From Fictibacillus nanhaiensis (lineage in GTDB: Bacteria > Bacillota > Bacilli > Bacillales > Fictibacillaceae): a stretch of 64,000 bases of DNA. Shown here in pieces: positions 50,346-59,474 of the stretch (position 1 is the first letter of the stretch; each line of letters starts with the position of its first letter). Location: positions 1-64,000 of the forward strand of contig JAEACG010000001.1 in assembly GCA_016401345.1 (NCBI GenBank). Reading direction: 5' to 3'. The translations under genes and the position numbers were made by a program. The notes below the pieces were generated by a model that searched no databases, was not told the DNA's origin, and was given only the letters and a program-made list of their open reading frames with translations.

Positions 50346-50969
50346 TCACTCTTTACTTCTTTTTTCTAAGTCTTTAGCAGTATCGCTCAATTCCACCTCT
50401 TTTTCATCCTTTAACGTCCCAAACAATACATCGATAAAGGGAGTTGAAACGCCGTACCAATAGTTCTCGTTTTTATAATGATGCAAAGTATGTGTCTTCT
50501 TAATCCATCTGCCAAACTTGGTTTTCGGCTTCAGCGGCCTATGAGCCACATAATGTTTCCATTCATAGACGAAAAACATAAATAAAAGACCGATAGAAAA
50601 AGACAAGGTGTACTGAATTGCTTGTGTGAAGAGAAAAAAGAGGGTAGATAAAAGAAAGAGGCTAGGGATGCTATACCAAATTGGCAGGAATAACAACTTT
50701 AATTCATTTGGCTTTTTATGATGATCATAGTGTAATCTCTTTATTAATTTGAACAGAATTGTATTTTTAGGTGCTTTAATATGAAAGAAAAAACGATGCG
50801 TGAGATATTCGCTGAACATGTAAATCAAAATACCTAGTGGAAAGAAAAGTAGAACTGTTGTCGTAAGGTTCATCGTAAACAGAAAGCTGGTTATTAAGAA
50901 GAAAATAATCATCATAACTACTATATCAAAATGCAAGAAAAAATCTCGATATATTCGTTTACTCTTCAT
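50346..50969 (-). CDS. Sterol desaturase/fatty acid hydroxylase family membrane protein
   Basis: 207 residues, about four membrane helices. Histidine boxes HRFFFH, HYDHH, HYVAHR and HTLHHYKN supply the eight-histidine di-iron site. Such enzymes hydroxylate or desaturate lipids. ATG 50969 is chosen because GGAGG is 8 nt upstream; the longer start at 50984 lacks one. It overlaps the upstream GntR gene by 11 nt, so the two are coupled and the regulator likely controls lipid modification. Confidence 0.88.
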   Translation of the reverse strand: MKSKRIYRDFFLHFDIVVMMIIFFLITSFLFTMNLTTTVLLFFPLGILIYMFSEYLTHRFFFHIKAPKNTILFKLIKRLHYDHHKKPNELKLLFLPIWYSIPSLFLLSTLFFLFTQAIQYTLSFSIGLLFMFFVYEWKHYVAHRPLKPKTKFGRWIKKTHTLHHYKNENYWYGVSTPFIDVLFGTLKDEKEVELSDTAKDLEKRSKE

Positions 50970-51657
50970 TGTTCTTTCCTCCATTCATCTTTTTCTTCCA
51001 AAGACTTAGACTATCTTCCATCATGGATTGCGTTAATTTTTCAGTTCCTTCAATGTCACCGATTAATATTGATTCTAACAGGGCTACGTAATACTGTTTA
51101 GATAACGATCGAGAAGAGGAATCATCGAAGTATTGGAGTGCCATTCTGTAATAAACATCTTTAAAGCTATTCAGGATTAGGCAATAGATCGGGTTAGGAG
51201 ATAATTGAGCCATATCTTGCTGCAGATGATAATCAAAAAGAGCATATGAAGCTGGTTCATCTTTCAATTCATCCAGAGATGAAAACAAAGATATTAGTTT
51301 TACTCGGTTATGTTTAACCGCATCTTTTATATATGTTGGGGTTAAAGAAACCCTAAGTTCAAGCATATACACAATAAATTCATCAGGAATTTCGTCTTGC
51401 AGTTGAAGAATGGTAACGATCGTCATTAAGTTTCCTTGTTTCCAATATTCATTTACCGTGGCTGGCAGTCCCTTATGAAAAACGATCCAGCCATCCCGCT
51501 CTAATCGCTGCAAAGCCTCTCTAATTGTTGGTCTTCCTACATTGTAAATCGATGATAAATCTCTTTCAGAAGGGATTGATTCATGAATTTCTATTTTTCC
51601 TTGTAGAATGGATTGGATGATTTGTTGGCCGATCATTTCAGAAGAACGCTTCTTCAT
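50959..51657 (-). CDS. GntR-family regulator, FadR-like (FCD-type)
   Basis: 232 residues. The N-terminal winged helix has SILQGKIEIHESIPSERDLSSIYNVGRPTIREALQRLERDGWIVFHKG, and the FadR-like helical effector domain follows. FadR-group regulators bind acyl-CoA or small carboxylates. Two palindromes of FadR type lie upstream (51680-51712), suggesting autoregulation. The gene is coupled to the fatty-acid hydroxylase gene. Effector unknown, acyl-CoA plausible. Confidence 0.88.
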   Translation of the reverse strand: MKKRSSEMIGQQIIQSILQGKIEIHESIPSERDLSSIYNVGRPTIREALQRLERDGWIVFHKGLPATVNEYWKQGNLMTIVTILQLQDEIPDEFIVYMLELRVSLTPTYIKDAVKHNRVKLISLFSSLDELKDEPASYALFDYHLQQDMAQLSPNPIYCLILNSFKDVYYRMALQYFDDSSSRSLSKQYYVALLESILIGDIEGTEKLTQSMMEDSLSLWKKKMNGGKNNEE

Positions 51658-51679
51658 GGCAAGTTACACCTCATTCTTA

Positions 51680-51712
51680 TGGTAATACCAATTATTGATG
51701 CTGGTCTTACCA
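51680..51712. promoter_or_regulatory. Pair of FadR-type palindromes
   Basis: TGGTAATACCA (51680-51690) and TGGTCTTACCA (51702-51712) each read TGGT-N3-ACCA, and their centres are 22 nt apart, about two helical turns. E. coli FadR sites share the TGGT...ACCA core. They lie 22 nt before the regulator's start codon, on its promoter side. Confidence 0.6.
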
Positions 51713-51765
51713 AATATATGAATGCAGTTGATTTTCATGACATTATTCAAAATCAATCATGATTC

Positions 51766-51801
51766 CACAAACCACCTGTCCTTAGATGCAGGTGGTTTGT
51801 G
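51766..51801. other. Long hairpin upstream of the germinant receptor operon
   Basis: CACAAACCACCTG pairs perfectly with CAGGTGGTTTGTG around a 10-nt loop. No T run follows on either strand, so a simple terminator is unlikely. It may be an RNA structure or an operator for the divergent genes. Confidence 0.5.
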
Positions 51802-51885
51802 TGTCTTGCGATTTACCTAAACTGTATAAAACAGAAGGCAGTTACAAAAGCTGAGAACATCAATGATTTAGAAGGAGGGAAAGAG

Positions 51886-53388
51886 ATGAGCCAGCAATTT
51901 TTCAAAAGAAAACGTCACGATTCCTCTTCATCAACTGAAAATTATGACCATCTTCATGTATCCTCTGATCTAAAGACGAATGTAGCAGAGATCAAGAACA
52001 TTCTAGGAGAGAGTATCGATGTAAAAATCGTAGAGTTTTTAGAGATGCCTATTCCTTTTGGCATTTGTTACATCGAAGGATTGATCAACAAACAACAACT
52101 TGAATTATCCATTATTGAGCCTATAAAACGCACACAACTAGCAAATAAAACGTTACAACCGAAAGAACTTATTCATCAAACAGAAGTTTCCGCAATGATA
52201 AGTCCATGTCCTCATTTCGATTTGATCATAACCCCTGTCTTAAAAGGCCAGGTCATTATTTTTGTAGATGGGATGACAGAGGCATACTCTATTCCCCTTG
52301 AAACGTGGGAGACACGCGGTGTAGAAGAACCTGAAGCACAAACAATGGTAAGAGGTCCACGTGAAGGATTTATTGAAACGCTTCAGACCAATACAACCTT
52401 GCTGAGACGCCGAATCTCAAACCCTACTTTACGCTTTAAGCCGTTTGAAGTAGGAAAAATAACGAAAACAACGATTTTAGTTTCCTATCTAGAAAGCCAG
52501 GTCGATCAAGAAGTCTTACAAGAAGTGATAAAAAGGGTATCGAATCTAAACACTGACAAAATATTTGAAAGTGGAATGCTTGAAGAATTAATCGATGAGA
52601 ACGGATACTCTCCGTTTCCTACCTTTCAATCTACAGAACGACCAGATGTAGCAGCTGCAGCACTATCTGAAGGTAACGTTGTAATCATGTTCGAGGGTAC
52701 ACCATTTGTCCTTATCACACCAACAACCTTTATATCTTTTTTCCAAGCGGCTGAAGATTATTACCATCACTTTGATCTTTCAAGCTTTATTCGTGTGATT
52801 CGGGTGATTTCTTTCATGATATCATTAGCACTTCCGGCGGCATATATTGCTGTTACTACCTTTCATCAAGAGTTGGTTCCCACTAATCTTCTAGTCAGTT
52901 TAGCCGCTCAAAGAGAAGGTGTACCGTTTCCAGCATTCGTTGAAGCACTTGTTATGGAAACAATCTTTGAAATCTTGCGTGAAGCCGGTATTCGAATGCC
53001 CCGTCCAATTGGTTCTGCTGTTTCAATTGTAGGAGCGATTGTAATCGGTGAATCTGCTGTAGCCGCAGGACTTGTTTCCCCAGCTATCGTAATTGTCGTT
53101 TCATTGACAGCAATTTCAAGCTTCGTCTCACCTTATTATGGATTTAGTGGTGCTGCACGTTTGCTAAGGTTCGTACTAATGATTTTAGCAGCAACAACAG
53201 GCATTTTTGGAATGATTTTTTTCATGATTGGTCTACTGATCCACCTATGTTCGCTAACGTCCATGGGAAAACCTTACTTCTCACCGTTAGCGCCGTTTCA
53301 ATCGGGAAAACAAAAAGACAGCCTACTCCGTCTACCTTTATGGTGGACACAAACGAAACTGCATAGAAAATGGGTAAAAAAATCATGA
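51886..53388 (+). CDS. Spore germination protein, GerA/GerKA-type A subunit
   Basis: 500 residues. The N-terminal hydrophilic domain (SDLKTNVAEIKNILGESIDVKIVEF) is followed by a region with AFVEALVMETIFEILREAGIRMPRPIGSAVSIVGAIVIGESAVAAGLVSP, the conserved GerA membrane core of four or five helices. It forms the germinant receptor in the spore inner membrane. ATG 51886 follows GAAGGAGGG. The gene order A-C-B recalls gerK; the nutrient is unknown. Confidence 0.93.
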   Translation: MSQQFFKRKRHDSSSSTENYDHLHVSSDLKTNVAEIKNILGESIDVKIVEFLEMPIPFGICYIEGLINKQQLELSIIEPIKRTQLANKTLQPKELIHQTEVSAMISPCPHFDLIITPVLKGQVIIFVDGMTEAYSIPLETWETRGVEEPEAQTMVRGPREGFIETLQTNTTLLRRRISNPTLRFKPFEVGKITKTTILVSYLESQVDQEVLQEVIKRVSNLNTDKIFESGMLEELIDENGYSPFPTFQSTERPDVAAAALSEGNVVIMFEGTPFVLITPTTFISFFQAAEDYYHHFDLSSFIRVIRVISFMISLALPAAYIAVTTFHQELVPTNLLVSLAAQREGVPFPAFVEALVMETIFEILREAGIRMPRPIGSAVSIVGAIVIGESAVAAGLVSPAIVIVVSLTAISSFVSPYYGFSGAARLLRFVLMILAATTGIFGMIFFMIGLLIHLCSLTSMGKPYFSPLAPFQSGKQKDSLLRLPLWWTQTKLHRKWVKKS

Positions 53389-54596
53389 GGAGATGGAATA
53401 TAGTTGCTGTAATCATCTCATTCTCATTGATACTATCTGGATGTGCTGGTCGAGTAGAGCTTAATGAACTCCTAATTGTATCCTCTATTGGTGTGGACTA
53501 TAAAAAGAATAAAACGATCGTTCATTTTCAAGTGGTGAATCCAGGAGGCACAGCAGGTGGGCAAGGTGGTGCACCATCAGGAGGATCGGGGGGATCGGTT
53601 TACACGTATACAGTTTCAGGTGAGACCCTTTATGATGCTGTTGAAAAAGGAAGAAACATTTTACCTCGGAAATTGCTTTTTTCACATATTACAAGTGTCA
53701 TTATTGGTGAAAAATATGCAAGGACCGAAGGGTTAGCTCCATTATTTGATTTTATGGAGCGAAACCATGAAGTTCGGGATAATCTCATCATGTTTGTTGC
53801 AAGAAATTCGACTGCCAAAAATATTCTCTCTATTTATACGCCAATCTTTAAGAACCCTGGTGAATCATTAAAGAACAGAGTGCGCTTAGCTGCCACCTCT
53901 ACTGGTATATCAGATGGAATTAAGGAGAAAGATGTCGTTCGTTGGCGATATGGTGAATTTAGGGATCCGGTCATTCAAGGCGTAGAAATTGTTCAGATAA
54001 ATGATAGTCAAAGCGAAACATCCAATTTAGAAAATATAAATGCAAATGATAAAACTTATCGAATTACTGGACTGGCTGTCTTCAACAAAGAAAAAATGGT
54101 GACCTGGTTGAACAATGATCAAACGAGAGGTTGGTCTATTATCAATCAAAGAGTAAAGGATATCTTTATTTTGAGTCACAAATGTGATAGTCAAAAAGGT
54201 AACGTAGGATTTATGGTAAAAGACGTTGACTCGAAAACAAATGTACATTATACAAATGGAAAATTGAAATATGTAGTAAATGTAAAAGGGAAAGCCATTC
54301 TACAAGAAGTGACATGTGCAGTCGATGTTGGTGATCCAAGGACCCTTATTGAGATGGAAAAACGAGTAAATGAGGAGCTAGCACGTCATATAAAAAGCAC
54401 GGTGAAAAAGGCACAGAAAGAAAAGACGGATGTTTTTGGATTAGGGAAGTTACTTTATAATAAGCATCCTGAAGTCTGGAAGAAATACAAAGAAAATTGG
54501 AAAGAAGAGTTTTCCGATGCGGAACTAGAAACAAATGTATCCATAAAACTTGAATCTGTAGGAGCGAGGGTGGAAACCATTCATGAGCAAAAATAA
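53385..54596 (+). CDS. Spore germination lipoprotein, GerC subunit
   Basis: 403 residues. The signal peptide ends in LILSGC, a lipobox with the acylated Cys at residue 20. VELNELLIVSSIGVDYKKNKTIVHFQVVNPGG is the GerC family N-terminus, with later NHEVRDNLIMFVARN. The ATG at 53385 overlaps the A-subunit stop (ATGA); 53370 is an alternative. Anchored to the outer face of the inner membrane with the A and B subunits. Confidence 0.92.
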   Translation: MRRWNIVAVIISFSLILSGCAGRVELNELLIVSSIGVDYKKNKTIVHFQVVNPGGTAGGQGGAPSGGSGGSVYTYTVSGETLYDAVEKGRNILPRKLLFSHITSVIIGEKYARTEGLAPLFDFMERNHEVRDNLIMFVARNSTAKNILSIYTPIFKNPGESLKNRVRLAATSTGISDGIKEKDVVRWRYGEFRDPVIQGVEIVQINDSQSETSNLENINANDKTYRITGLAVFNKEKMVTWLNNDQTRGWSIINQRVKDIFILSHKCDSQKGNVGFMVKDVDSKTNVHYTNGKLKYVVNVKGKAILQEVTCAVDVGDPRTLIEMEKRVNEELARHIKSTVKKAQKEKTDVFGLGKLLYNKHPEVWKKYKENWKEEFSDAELETNVSIKLESVGARVETIHEQK

Positions 54597-54741
54597 ACCC
54601 TATCGTATTACACTTACGACTTTTTGGATCTTTTCAATGTTGAATGTGGCAGCATTCCTCTCCAATAGACAATGGCTTCCTTTTTCAAAATGGATCGATG
54701 CTATATATTCACCACTATATAAACTGATGTTTGGAGGATAA
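54583..54741 (+). CDS. Small membrane protein in the germinant receptor operon (candidate D subunit)
   Basis: 52 residues: MSKNKPYRITLTTFWIFSMLNVAAFLSNRQWLPF, then SKWIDAIYSPLYKLMFGG. One clear helix (about 11-26) and a second amphipathic segment. It overlaps the C-subunit gene by 14 nt, and its stop directly precedes the B-subunit ATG, so it belongs to the operon. Some Bacillus ger operons contain a small D subunit, reported to modulate germination; this may be one. Assignment is by position and size only. Confidence 0.6.
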   Translation: MSKNKPYRITLTTFWIFSMLNVAAFLSNRQWLPFSKWIDAIYSPLYKLMFGG

Positions 54742-54743
54742 AC

Positions 54744-55859
54744 ATGAACCATACTATAAATCGATGGCAGCTTGTTTTAATCGTAATCAGTTTTATAATG
54801 GGTAGTTCCTTGCTAATGGCACCTAACTTAACCGCTTTTTTCTCTGCTCAGGATGCATGGATTTCTATGTTATTTGCGGTAATAATCGGTTTGACCCTAA
54901 ACATTATTTGGATATTGATTCTTAAACGGTACCAGTTTCGCTCTATTTTTCGTATCACCGAAGTAGCTGGAGGTAAGGTAGTTGGCACGATATTAAATAT
55001 TATCATCATCTTTTATGCTCTACATTTAGCTTCCTATGTGGTTAGAAACCTTAGTAACTTTATGATCTCAAATGTTATACCAGAGTCAAGTCCATGGACT
55101 TTTCAGATTATGATCGTTCTACTTGCAGCATATTCCTGCTTTTATGGATTAAATAACATTGGTCGTGTAAATGAGTTTTTAACGCCATTTATGATTCTCT
55201 TTTTCATTTGTTCGTTAGCCCTTACTACGAATCAATTCAGATTTTCACACTTGCAGCCTTTTTTCGAACAAGGGATGTTGAAAATTTCACAAGGTGCATA
55301 TACGACGACTGGATTTCCATTCATAGAGATCATTCTTTTAGGAAGTGTTCTCACATATGTGAAAAACAAAGAAAAACTCTCTAAGAACTATCTGGGAGGA
55401 ATCTTGTTTGGAGGATTAGCTCTTATCTTAACCGTATTTATTGCTGTAGGTGTTGAAGGAGCTTATATGGTTAAACGGCAAAGTTATCCTACTTATGAGT
55501 TGATGAGAGATATTTCAATCATCAATATTTTTGAGAGAGTAGAGGTCATCATTGGTGTTGTATGGATATTTGGAATTCTTGTTAAGATTGTCATTTGTCT
55601 ATTTACAGCACTAAAGGGATTACAACATCTATCTAAGTTTCCGAACTATCATCCCTTTTTACTTCCAGCCGGATTATTAATATGGGCGTTGAGTAACCAT
55701 ATGCACACGAATACAATGGAATTTACAGATTTTGTAGGGGGAAATTGGTCATTATGGTGGTTTACTTTATATCTGATCTTACTTGTTGTGTTAGGTATAG
55801 GTATTTTGCGAAAGAAGGATAAGAATATGGATCAGGATGCAGATGATTCCACTCAATAG
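54744..55859 (+). CDS. Spore germination permease, GerB subunit
   Basis: 371 residues with ten hydrophobic helices of the amino-acid permease superfamily: INRWQLVLIVISFIMGSSLLMAPNL at the start, then typical GerAB segments such as GLNNIGRVNEFLTPFMILFF. GGAGGATAAAC before the ATG. It probably binds the nutrient. Its last 7 nt overlap the end of the convergent squalene-hopene cyclase gene. Confidence 0.93.
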   Translation: MNHTINRWQLVLIVISFIMGSSLLMAPNLTAFFSAQDAWISMLFAVIIGLTLNIIWILILKRYQFRSIFRITEVAGGKVVGTILNIIIIFYALHLASYVVRNLSNFMISNVIPESSPWTFQIMIVLLAAYSCFYGLNNIGRVNEFLTPFMILFFICSLALTTNQFRFSHLQPFFEQGMLKISQGAYTTTGFPFIEIILLGSVLTYVKNKEKLSKNYLGGILFGGLALILTVFIAVGVEGAYMVKRQSYPTYELMRDISIINIFERVEVIIGVVWIFGILVKIVICLFTALKGLQHLSKFPNYHPFLLPAGLLIWALSNHMHTNTMEFTDFVGGNWSLWWFTLYLILLVVLGIGILRKKDKNMDQDADDSTQ

Positions 55860-57700
55860 TATTTTCTATAATAGTGAGAGAGCGCAAGTAACGGCCAGAT
55901 TTTATCATAACTATGGTAATGGATATAAAAAGCGCCAGGTAAGCCGGCTCCTGTTGGATAGCTGGCTTCTTTCTTTTTAGTTAGCAACCAATTAACAGCT
56001 TTTTTCATACTGAGATTAGGCTGGTCCGAGATAGCCGTTAATGTGTTAAGCGCCCAAGCTGTTTGAGAGTGTGTACTTTTGTTTAGGCTAACATACATTC
56101 TCTTCGTATCACTCTCACAAGACTCGCCCCAACCTCCATCTTCATTTTGAATTGATAACAACCAGTTTTTCGCTTTTTGAATTTCTTTATCATTTTTGTG
56201 CACGCCACAGGCGATTAAACCTGTAACGGCAGCCCATGTCCCATAAATATAACAAACTCCCCATCGTCCATACCATGAACCATCTAATTCTTGATTCGCT
56301 CGTAGCCAGTTCACACCTTTTGTTATTGAGAGATGATCTTGATTCAAGCCATGGTAATTTCCTAAGAACTCTAAAGTTCTGCCTGTAATATCTGGGGTGG
56401 ACGGGTCAACTAGAGCGTCTTTTGCGTGCTTTATGGGTAGGCTTCCGATTAAATACCGATTTGTATTCTTTTCAAAGGCTGCCCATCCTCCATCATCGTT
56501 CTGCATAGATAGAAGCCATCCAAGCCCTTTTTCATAGCTTGAATAATAAGAAGAGTGGGTACGACAGTATTGCGCAGTGGTACGGAGTGACACTTGAGTA
56601 TCATCTAGATCTGGGTGCTGCGTATTACCTATAGAAAAGCCCCAGCCTCCTGGGATTGCATCAGGATTATGAACAGACCAATCACCATATTTATTCTGCT
56701 GTTGTGTAAGTAGAAATCTTGCTCCTTTTAATACGTGGGCGTTTGTATGTGGAACACCCGCTTCAAGCAATGTATAAAGCATGAGAGACGTATCCCATGT
56801 AGTGGATGGTGAATTTTGCAGATGCAACGTATCATCTACCTCACAAAACATATTCATCAACCCGTTCAGAGCGTTTTTAATAACCGGTGATGATGTATTA
56901 AATCCTTCTGAAAGCAGACCGTACACCATGAAAATAGTGGTTAACCCATAACTAAGAAGTGTTCCATCAGGTTCGATATGGTTTTGAATGTATGAAAGTA
57001 TATTTTCTTTCTTCGTTTTCATGTATGAGTCTCTAATGTTCAACAACGAGAACAGATTTATCCAATCTTCAATGTTGGAACCTTGATCTGATTTTCCTAA
57101 TGATACTGATAGATCAGGTGTGTAGCTTGAAGTTAGTTTCTTTTTACCCTCAATCATTAACAGAACAGGAGCAAAGTGGGCTCTAGCATAACTGCTGATA
57201 TCATAACGGTTAATGGGAGAAGTAAGAGGCAGTGAAAAGAGAATGGCTGGATCGATTGGTAGTTCTGGCCAGTGATATAAACCGTTCATAGCTAAAAAGA
57301 CTTTTGTTAAAAGGTCAGCATTTTTTAATCCACCATTATTTATAATGAATTGTTTGGCGTTTTGAAGTGATTCTTCAGTGTGTGGAGGGAGCTTTGAATA
57401 CAAAAGAGCTGTATAGGCTTGGATCGTAGCTGACAAATTCGCCGGTTCCTCATCAGGATATATACGCCATAAGCCATCGTGAGACTGTTTGGAAAGGATT
57501 CGATCGGTTATCCTTTTAATAAGGTTTTCATTTTTGTAGTCTATGGTTCGTAATAAAATGAGCATATACGCATCTGTGATCACAGAATTCTCAAAACAAA
57601 AACGCCAAGTTCCATCCGTTTTTTGGAGGGAAAGAAGCTCATTACACCGTTTATAAATTTCAGATTCAATTTCATTAAAATTAAAATTCAAATTCCTCAC
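55853..57700 (-). CDS. sqhC: Squalene-hopene cyclase/sporulenol synthase
   Basis: 615 residues, close to B. subtilis SqhC. HPDLDDTQVSLRTTA contains the catalytic DxDD motif. QW repeats such as QNDDGGWAAFEKN, QELDGSWYGRWGVCYIYGTW and QNEDGGWGE are numerous. SqhC cyclises C35 terpenes in spores to give heat-resistance lipids. The start is GTG 57700 or TTG 57691, both with weak sites. It lies convergent to the germinant receptor genes, a fitting sporulation neighbour. Confidence 0.95.
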   Translation of the reverse strand: MRNLNFNFNEIESEIYKRCNELLSLQKTDGTWRFCFENSVITDAYMLILLRTIDYKNENLIKRITDRILSKQSHDGLWRIYPDEEPANLSATIQAYTALLYSKLPPHTEESLQNAKQFIINNGGLKNADLLTKVFLAMNGLYHWPELPIDPAILFSLPLTSPINRYDISSYARAHFAPVLLMIEGKKKLTSSYTPDLSVSLGKSDQGSNIEDWINLFSLLNIRDSYMKTKKENILSYIQNHIEPDGTLLSYGLTTIFMVYGLLSEGFNTSSPVIKNALNGLMNMFCEVDDTLHLQNSPSTTWDTSLMLYTLLEAGVPHTNAHVLKGARFLLTQQQNKYGDWSVHNPDAIPGGWGFSIGNTQHPDLDDTQVSLRTTAQYCRTHSSYYSSYEKGLGWLLSMQNDDGGWAAFEKNTNRYLIGSLPIKHAKDALVDPSTPDITGRTLEFLGNYHGLNQDHLSITKGVNWLRANQELDGSWYGRWGVCYIYGTWAAVTGLIACGVHKNDKEIQKAKNWLLSIQNEDGGWGESCESDTKRMYVSLNKSTHSQTAWALNTLTAISDQPNLSMKKAVNWLLTKKKEASYPTGAGLPGAFYIHYHSYDKIWPLLALSHYYRKYY

Positions 57701-57840
57701 CGCACTTTATCCATAGTGCTTACAGTGTATGTCGTATATAGGTTATCCTATGAACAGGTAAGTGCAATCACTGTTCTTTTTTGAATTATCACGATAAAAT
57801 CTTTTTATGAATTGAGTTTTTGTTTTTAGGAGGAATTAGT

Positions 57841-58365
57841 TTGAATAATAAACAGCTTGCAACATTCGCAGGGGGTTGCTTTTGGTGTATGGTCAAACCG
57901 TTCGATGAGCTACCTGGCATTCATGGTATCGTATCTGGTTACACAGGTGGAGAACTTAACAACCCAACCTATGAACAGATTAAAACAGGTGAGACCGGGC
58001 ATCGTGAAGCGGTTCAAATCACATTTGATCCGGAGGTTTTTCCGTATCAAAAATTGTTAGATCTGTATTGGCCGCAAATTGATCCAACGGATGATGAAGG
58101 ACAGTTTATCGACCGAGGAACACAATATAGAACGGCGATCTTTTATCATACGGAAGAACAAAGAGAACTTGCCGAACAATCTTTAAAGAATTTAGAAGAA
58201 AGCGGAAAGTTTAAAAAGCCGATCGTAACAGAAATTTTACCAGCAAGCGTGTTTTATGAAGCTGAAGAATATCATCAAGATTTTTATAAGAAAAACCCAA
58301 AAGCATATAAAGAAGAGCGAGAAACTTCAGGCAGAGACACTTTCATTGAGCAGAATTGGAAGTAA
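57841..58365 (+). CDS. msrA: Peptide methionine (S)-S-oxide reductase
   Basis: 174 residues. The active motif AGGCFWC is at 9-15, followed by GIVSGYTGGELNNPTYEQI and GHREAVQITFDPEVF, the classic MsrA core, and EEYHQDFYKKNPKAY near the end. It reduces S-methionine sulfoxide in proteins. TTG at 57841 is selected after AGGAGG 7 nt upstream; the earlier TTG 57820 overlaps that site. Confidence 0.95.
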   Translation: MNNKQLATFAGGCFWCMVKPFDELPGIHGIVSGYTGGELNNPTYEQIKTGETGHREAVQITFDPEVFPYQKLLDLYWPQIDPTDDEGQFIDRGTQYRTAIFYHTEEQRELAEQSLKNLEESGKFKKPIVTEILPASVFYEAEEYHQDFYKKNPKAYKEERETSGRDTFIEQNWK

Positions 58366-58396
58366 GAGGACTGTAATATTATTATGTAAACTTATA

Positions 58397-58425
58397 AAAG
58401 AGACTTTTTTGAAAGTCTCTTTTTT
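58397..58425 (+). terminator. Terminator of msrA
   Basis: AAAGAGACTTT pairs with AAAGTCTCTTT around a 4-nt loop, with T run. Confidence 0.88.
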
Positions 58426-58458
58426 GAGATACACAAGCAAGAACATTTGAGTAGATAA

Positions 58459-58569
58459 TTATATTTTCTCAAGAAACCATATCAATGCTTGCTTAGCATC
58501 CTCAGGAGACATACCAATTGATACATTTTTCAATGCAGCTCGCAATAGGGGATTTTCACAGATGATTCA
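58459..58569 (-). pseudogene. Remnant of a protein-coding 3' end
   Basis: On the minus strand a frame reads ENPLLRAALKNVSIGMSPEDA then KQALIWFLEKI, ending in TAA at 58459-58461. It is cut off upstream by a stop after about 35 codons and has no start or ribosome site. It looks like a gene tail left by deletion. Function not recognised; low confidence. Confidence 0.35.
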
Positions 58570-58634
58570 GGAAATCCGATTAGAATTATTGATATGTCAA
58601 AACGATAAAAACACGTTGTTAATTCAGGAAGTGT

Positions 58635-59351
58635 TTACTCAACATCCATAGGAGAATGTAGTTTATCGTCATGGATATCTATATACAATTTATTGTTGCT
58701 AGTAAGTAGTGCATAAACTACACTTTCAATTGTAAGATTACGTTTCTTGAGTTCCGATAACAGCCATTCTTTAGAGATGTTATTCTCTTTTAAGTTGTTC
58801 AGTAGAATCTCACCATCCATCATCAACTCGATGGGGAGCTTCACTTCTTCTTTAAAGATATGTAAGTCTTTACGGGTGACAGCAAGGTGCGCTTCTTTTT
58901 TCTTTACAGAGAGAAGTCCGTTATTCTCAACGAGTGCGTAGTCTACATCGTCTATGGAGAAAATATCTTTTTGCCTAAGTTGCTGATTTAAATAATCAAG
59001 GGTGTAACGCATTTTCCTCATATTATGCTCTAATATTTTTCCGTTCTCAATAACGACAGTAGGATCTCCTGCTACGTATTTACGAGCTCTTTTACTCTTT
59101 AAGGAAAGAAATGCAGAAAGATAGATCAGAAGAACAAAGATGAAGAACACGAGAAAGATATAACGCGCTTTTACTTCTAAGGCAAATGCTAAGTTTGCAG
59201 TGACAGAACCAAGCGTGACGACAGCGATAAAATCAAAGATCGTCATTCTTGAAACGGTTTGTTTGCCTAAAATACGAGCAGCAAAAAATATAGAAAAAAA
59301 GGCAATGATAGATCGAATAATTACATCAACATAAGGATTCAAGTAGGTCAC
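58635..59351 (-). CDS. YetF-like DUF421 membrane protein
   Basis: 238 residues. Two or three N-terminal helices (IIRSIIAFFSIFFAARILGKQTVSRMTIFDFIAVVTLGSV, the DUF421 signature) precede a cytoplasmic domain with DPTVVIENGKILEHNMRKMRYTLDYLNQQLR and a terminal strand SVVYALLTSNNKLYIDI. It probably starts at GTG 59351. YetF-type proteins have been tied to spore germination in Bacillus; role here unknown. Confidence 0.9.
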   Translation of the reverse strand: MTYLNPYVDVIIRSIIAFFSIFFAARILGKQTVSRMTIFDFIAVVTLGSVTANLAFALEVKARYIFLVFFIFVLLIYLSAFLSLKSKRARKYVAGDPTVVIENGKILEHNMRKMRYTLDYLNQQLRQKDIFSIDDVDYALVENNGLLSVKKKEAHLAVTRKDLHIFKEEVKLPIELMMDGEILLNNLKENNISKEWLLSELKKRNLTIESVVYALLTSNNKLYIDIHDDKLHSPMDVE

Positions 59352-59435
59352 ATCCCTGAAACAACAATTTAAATACTACCTTATCTTTTTATCCAACTTA
59401 TTTTGATTTAAGTCGATTTAATTGTTAAGAGTTAT

Positions 59436-59469
59436 AAAAAAAACGCACAGAATCATTCCTGTGCGTTTT
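59436..59469 (-). terminator. Terminator of the small RHH gene
   Basis: On the minus strand AAAACGCACAG pairs with CTGTGCGTTTT around an 8-nt loop, followed by a T run. Confidence 0.9.
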
Positions 59470-59474
59470 CTTGC

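Noticed and set aside
51766-51801. Rho-independent terminator
   Set aside because: The stem is strong but no T run follows on either strand.
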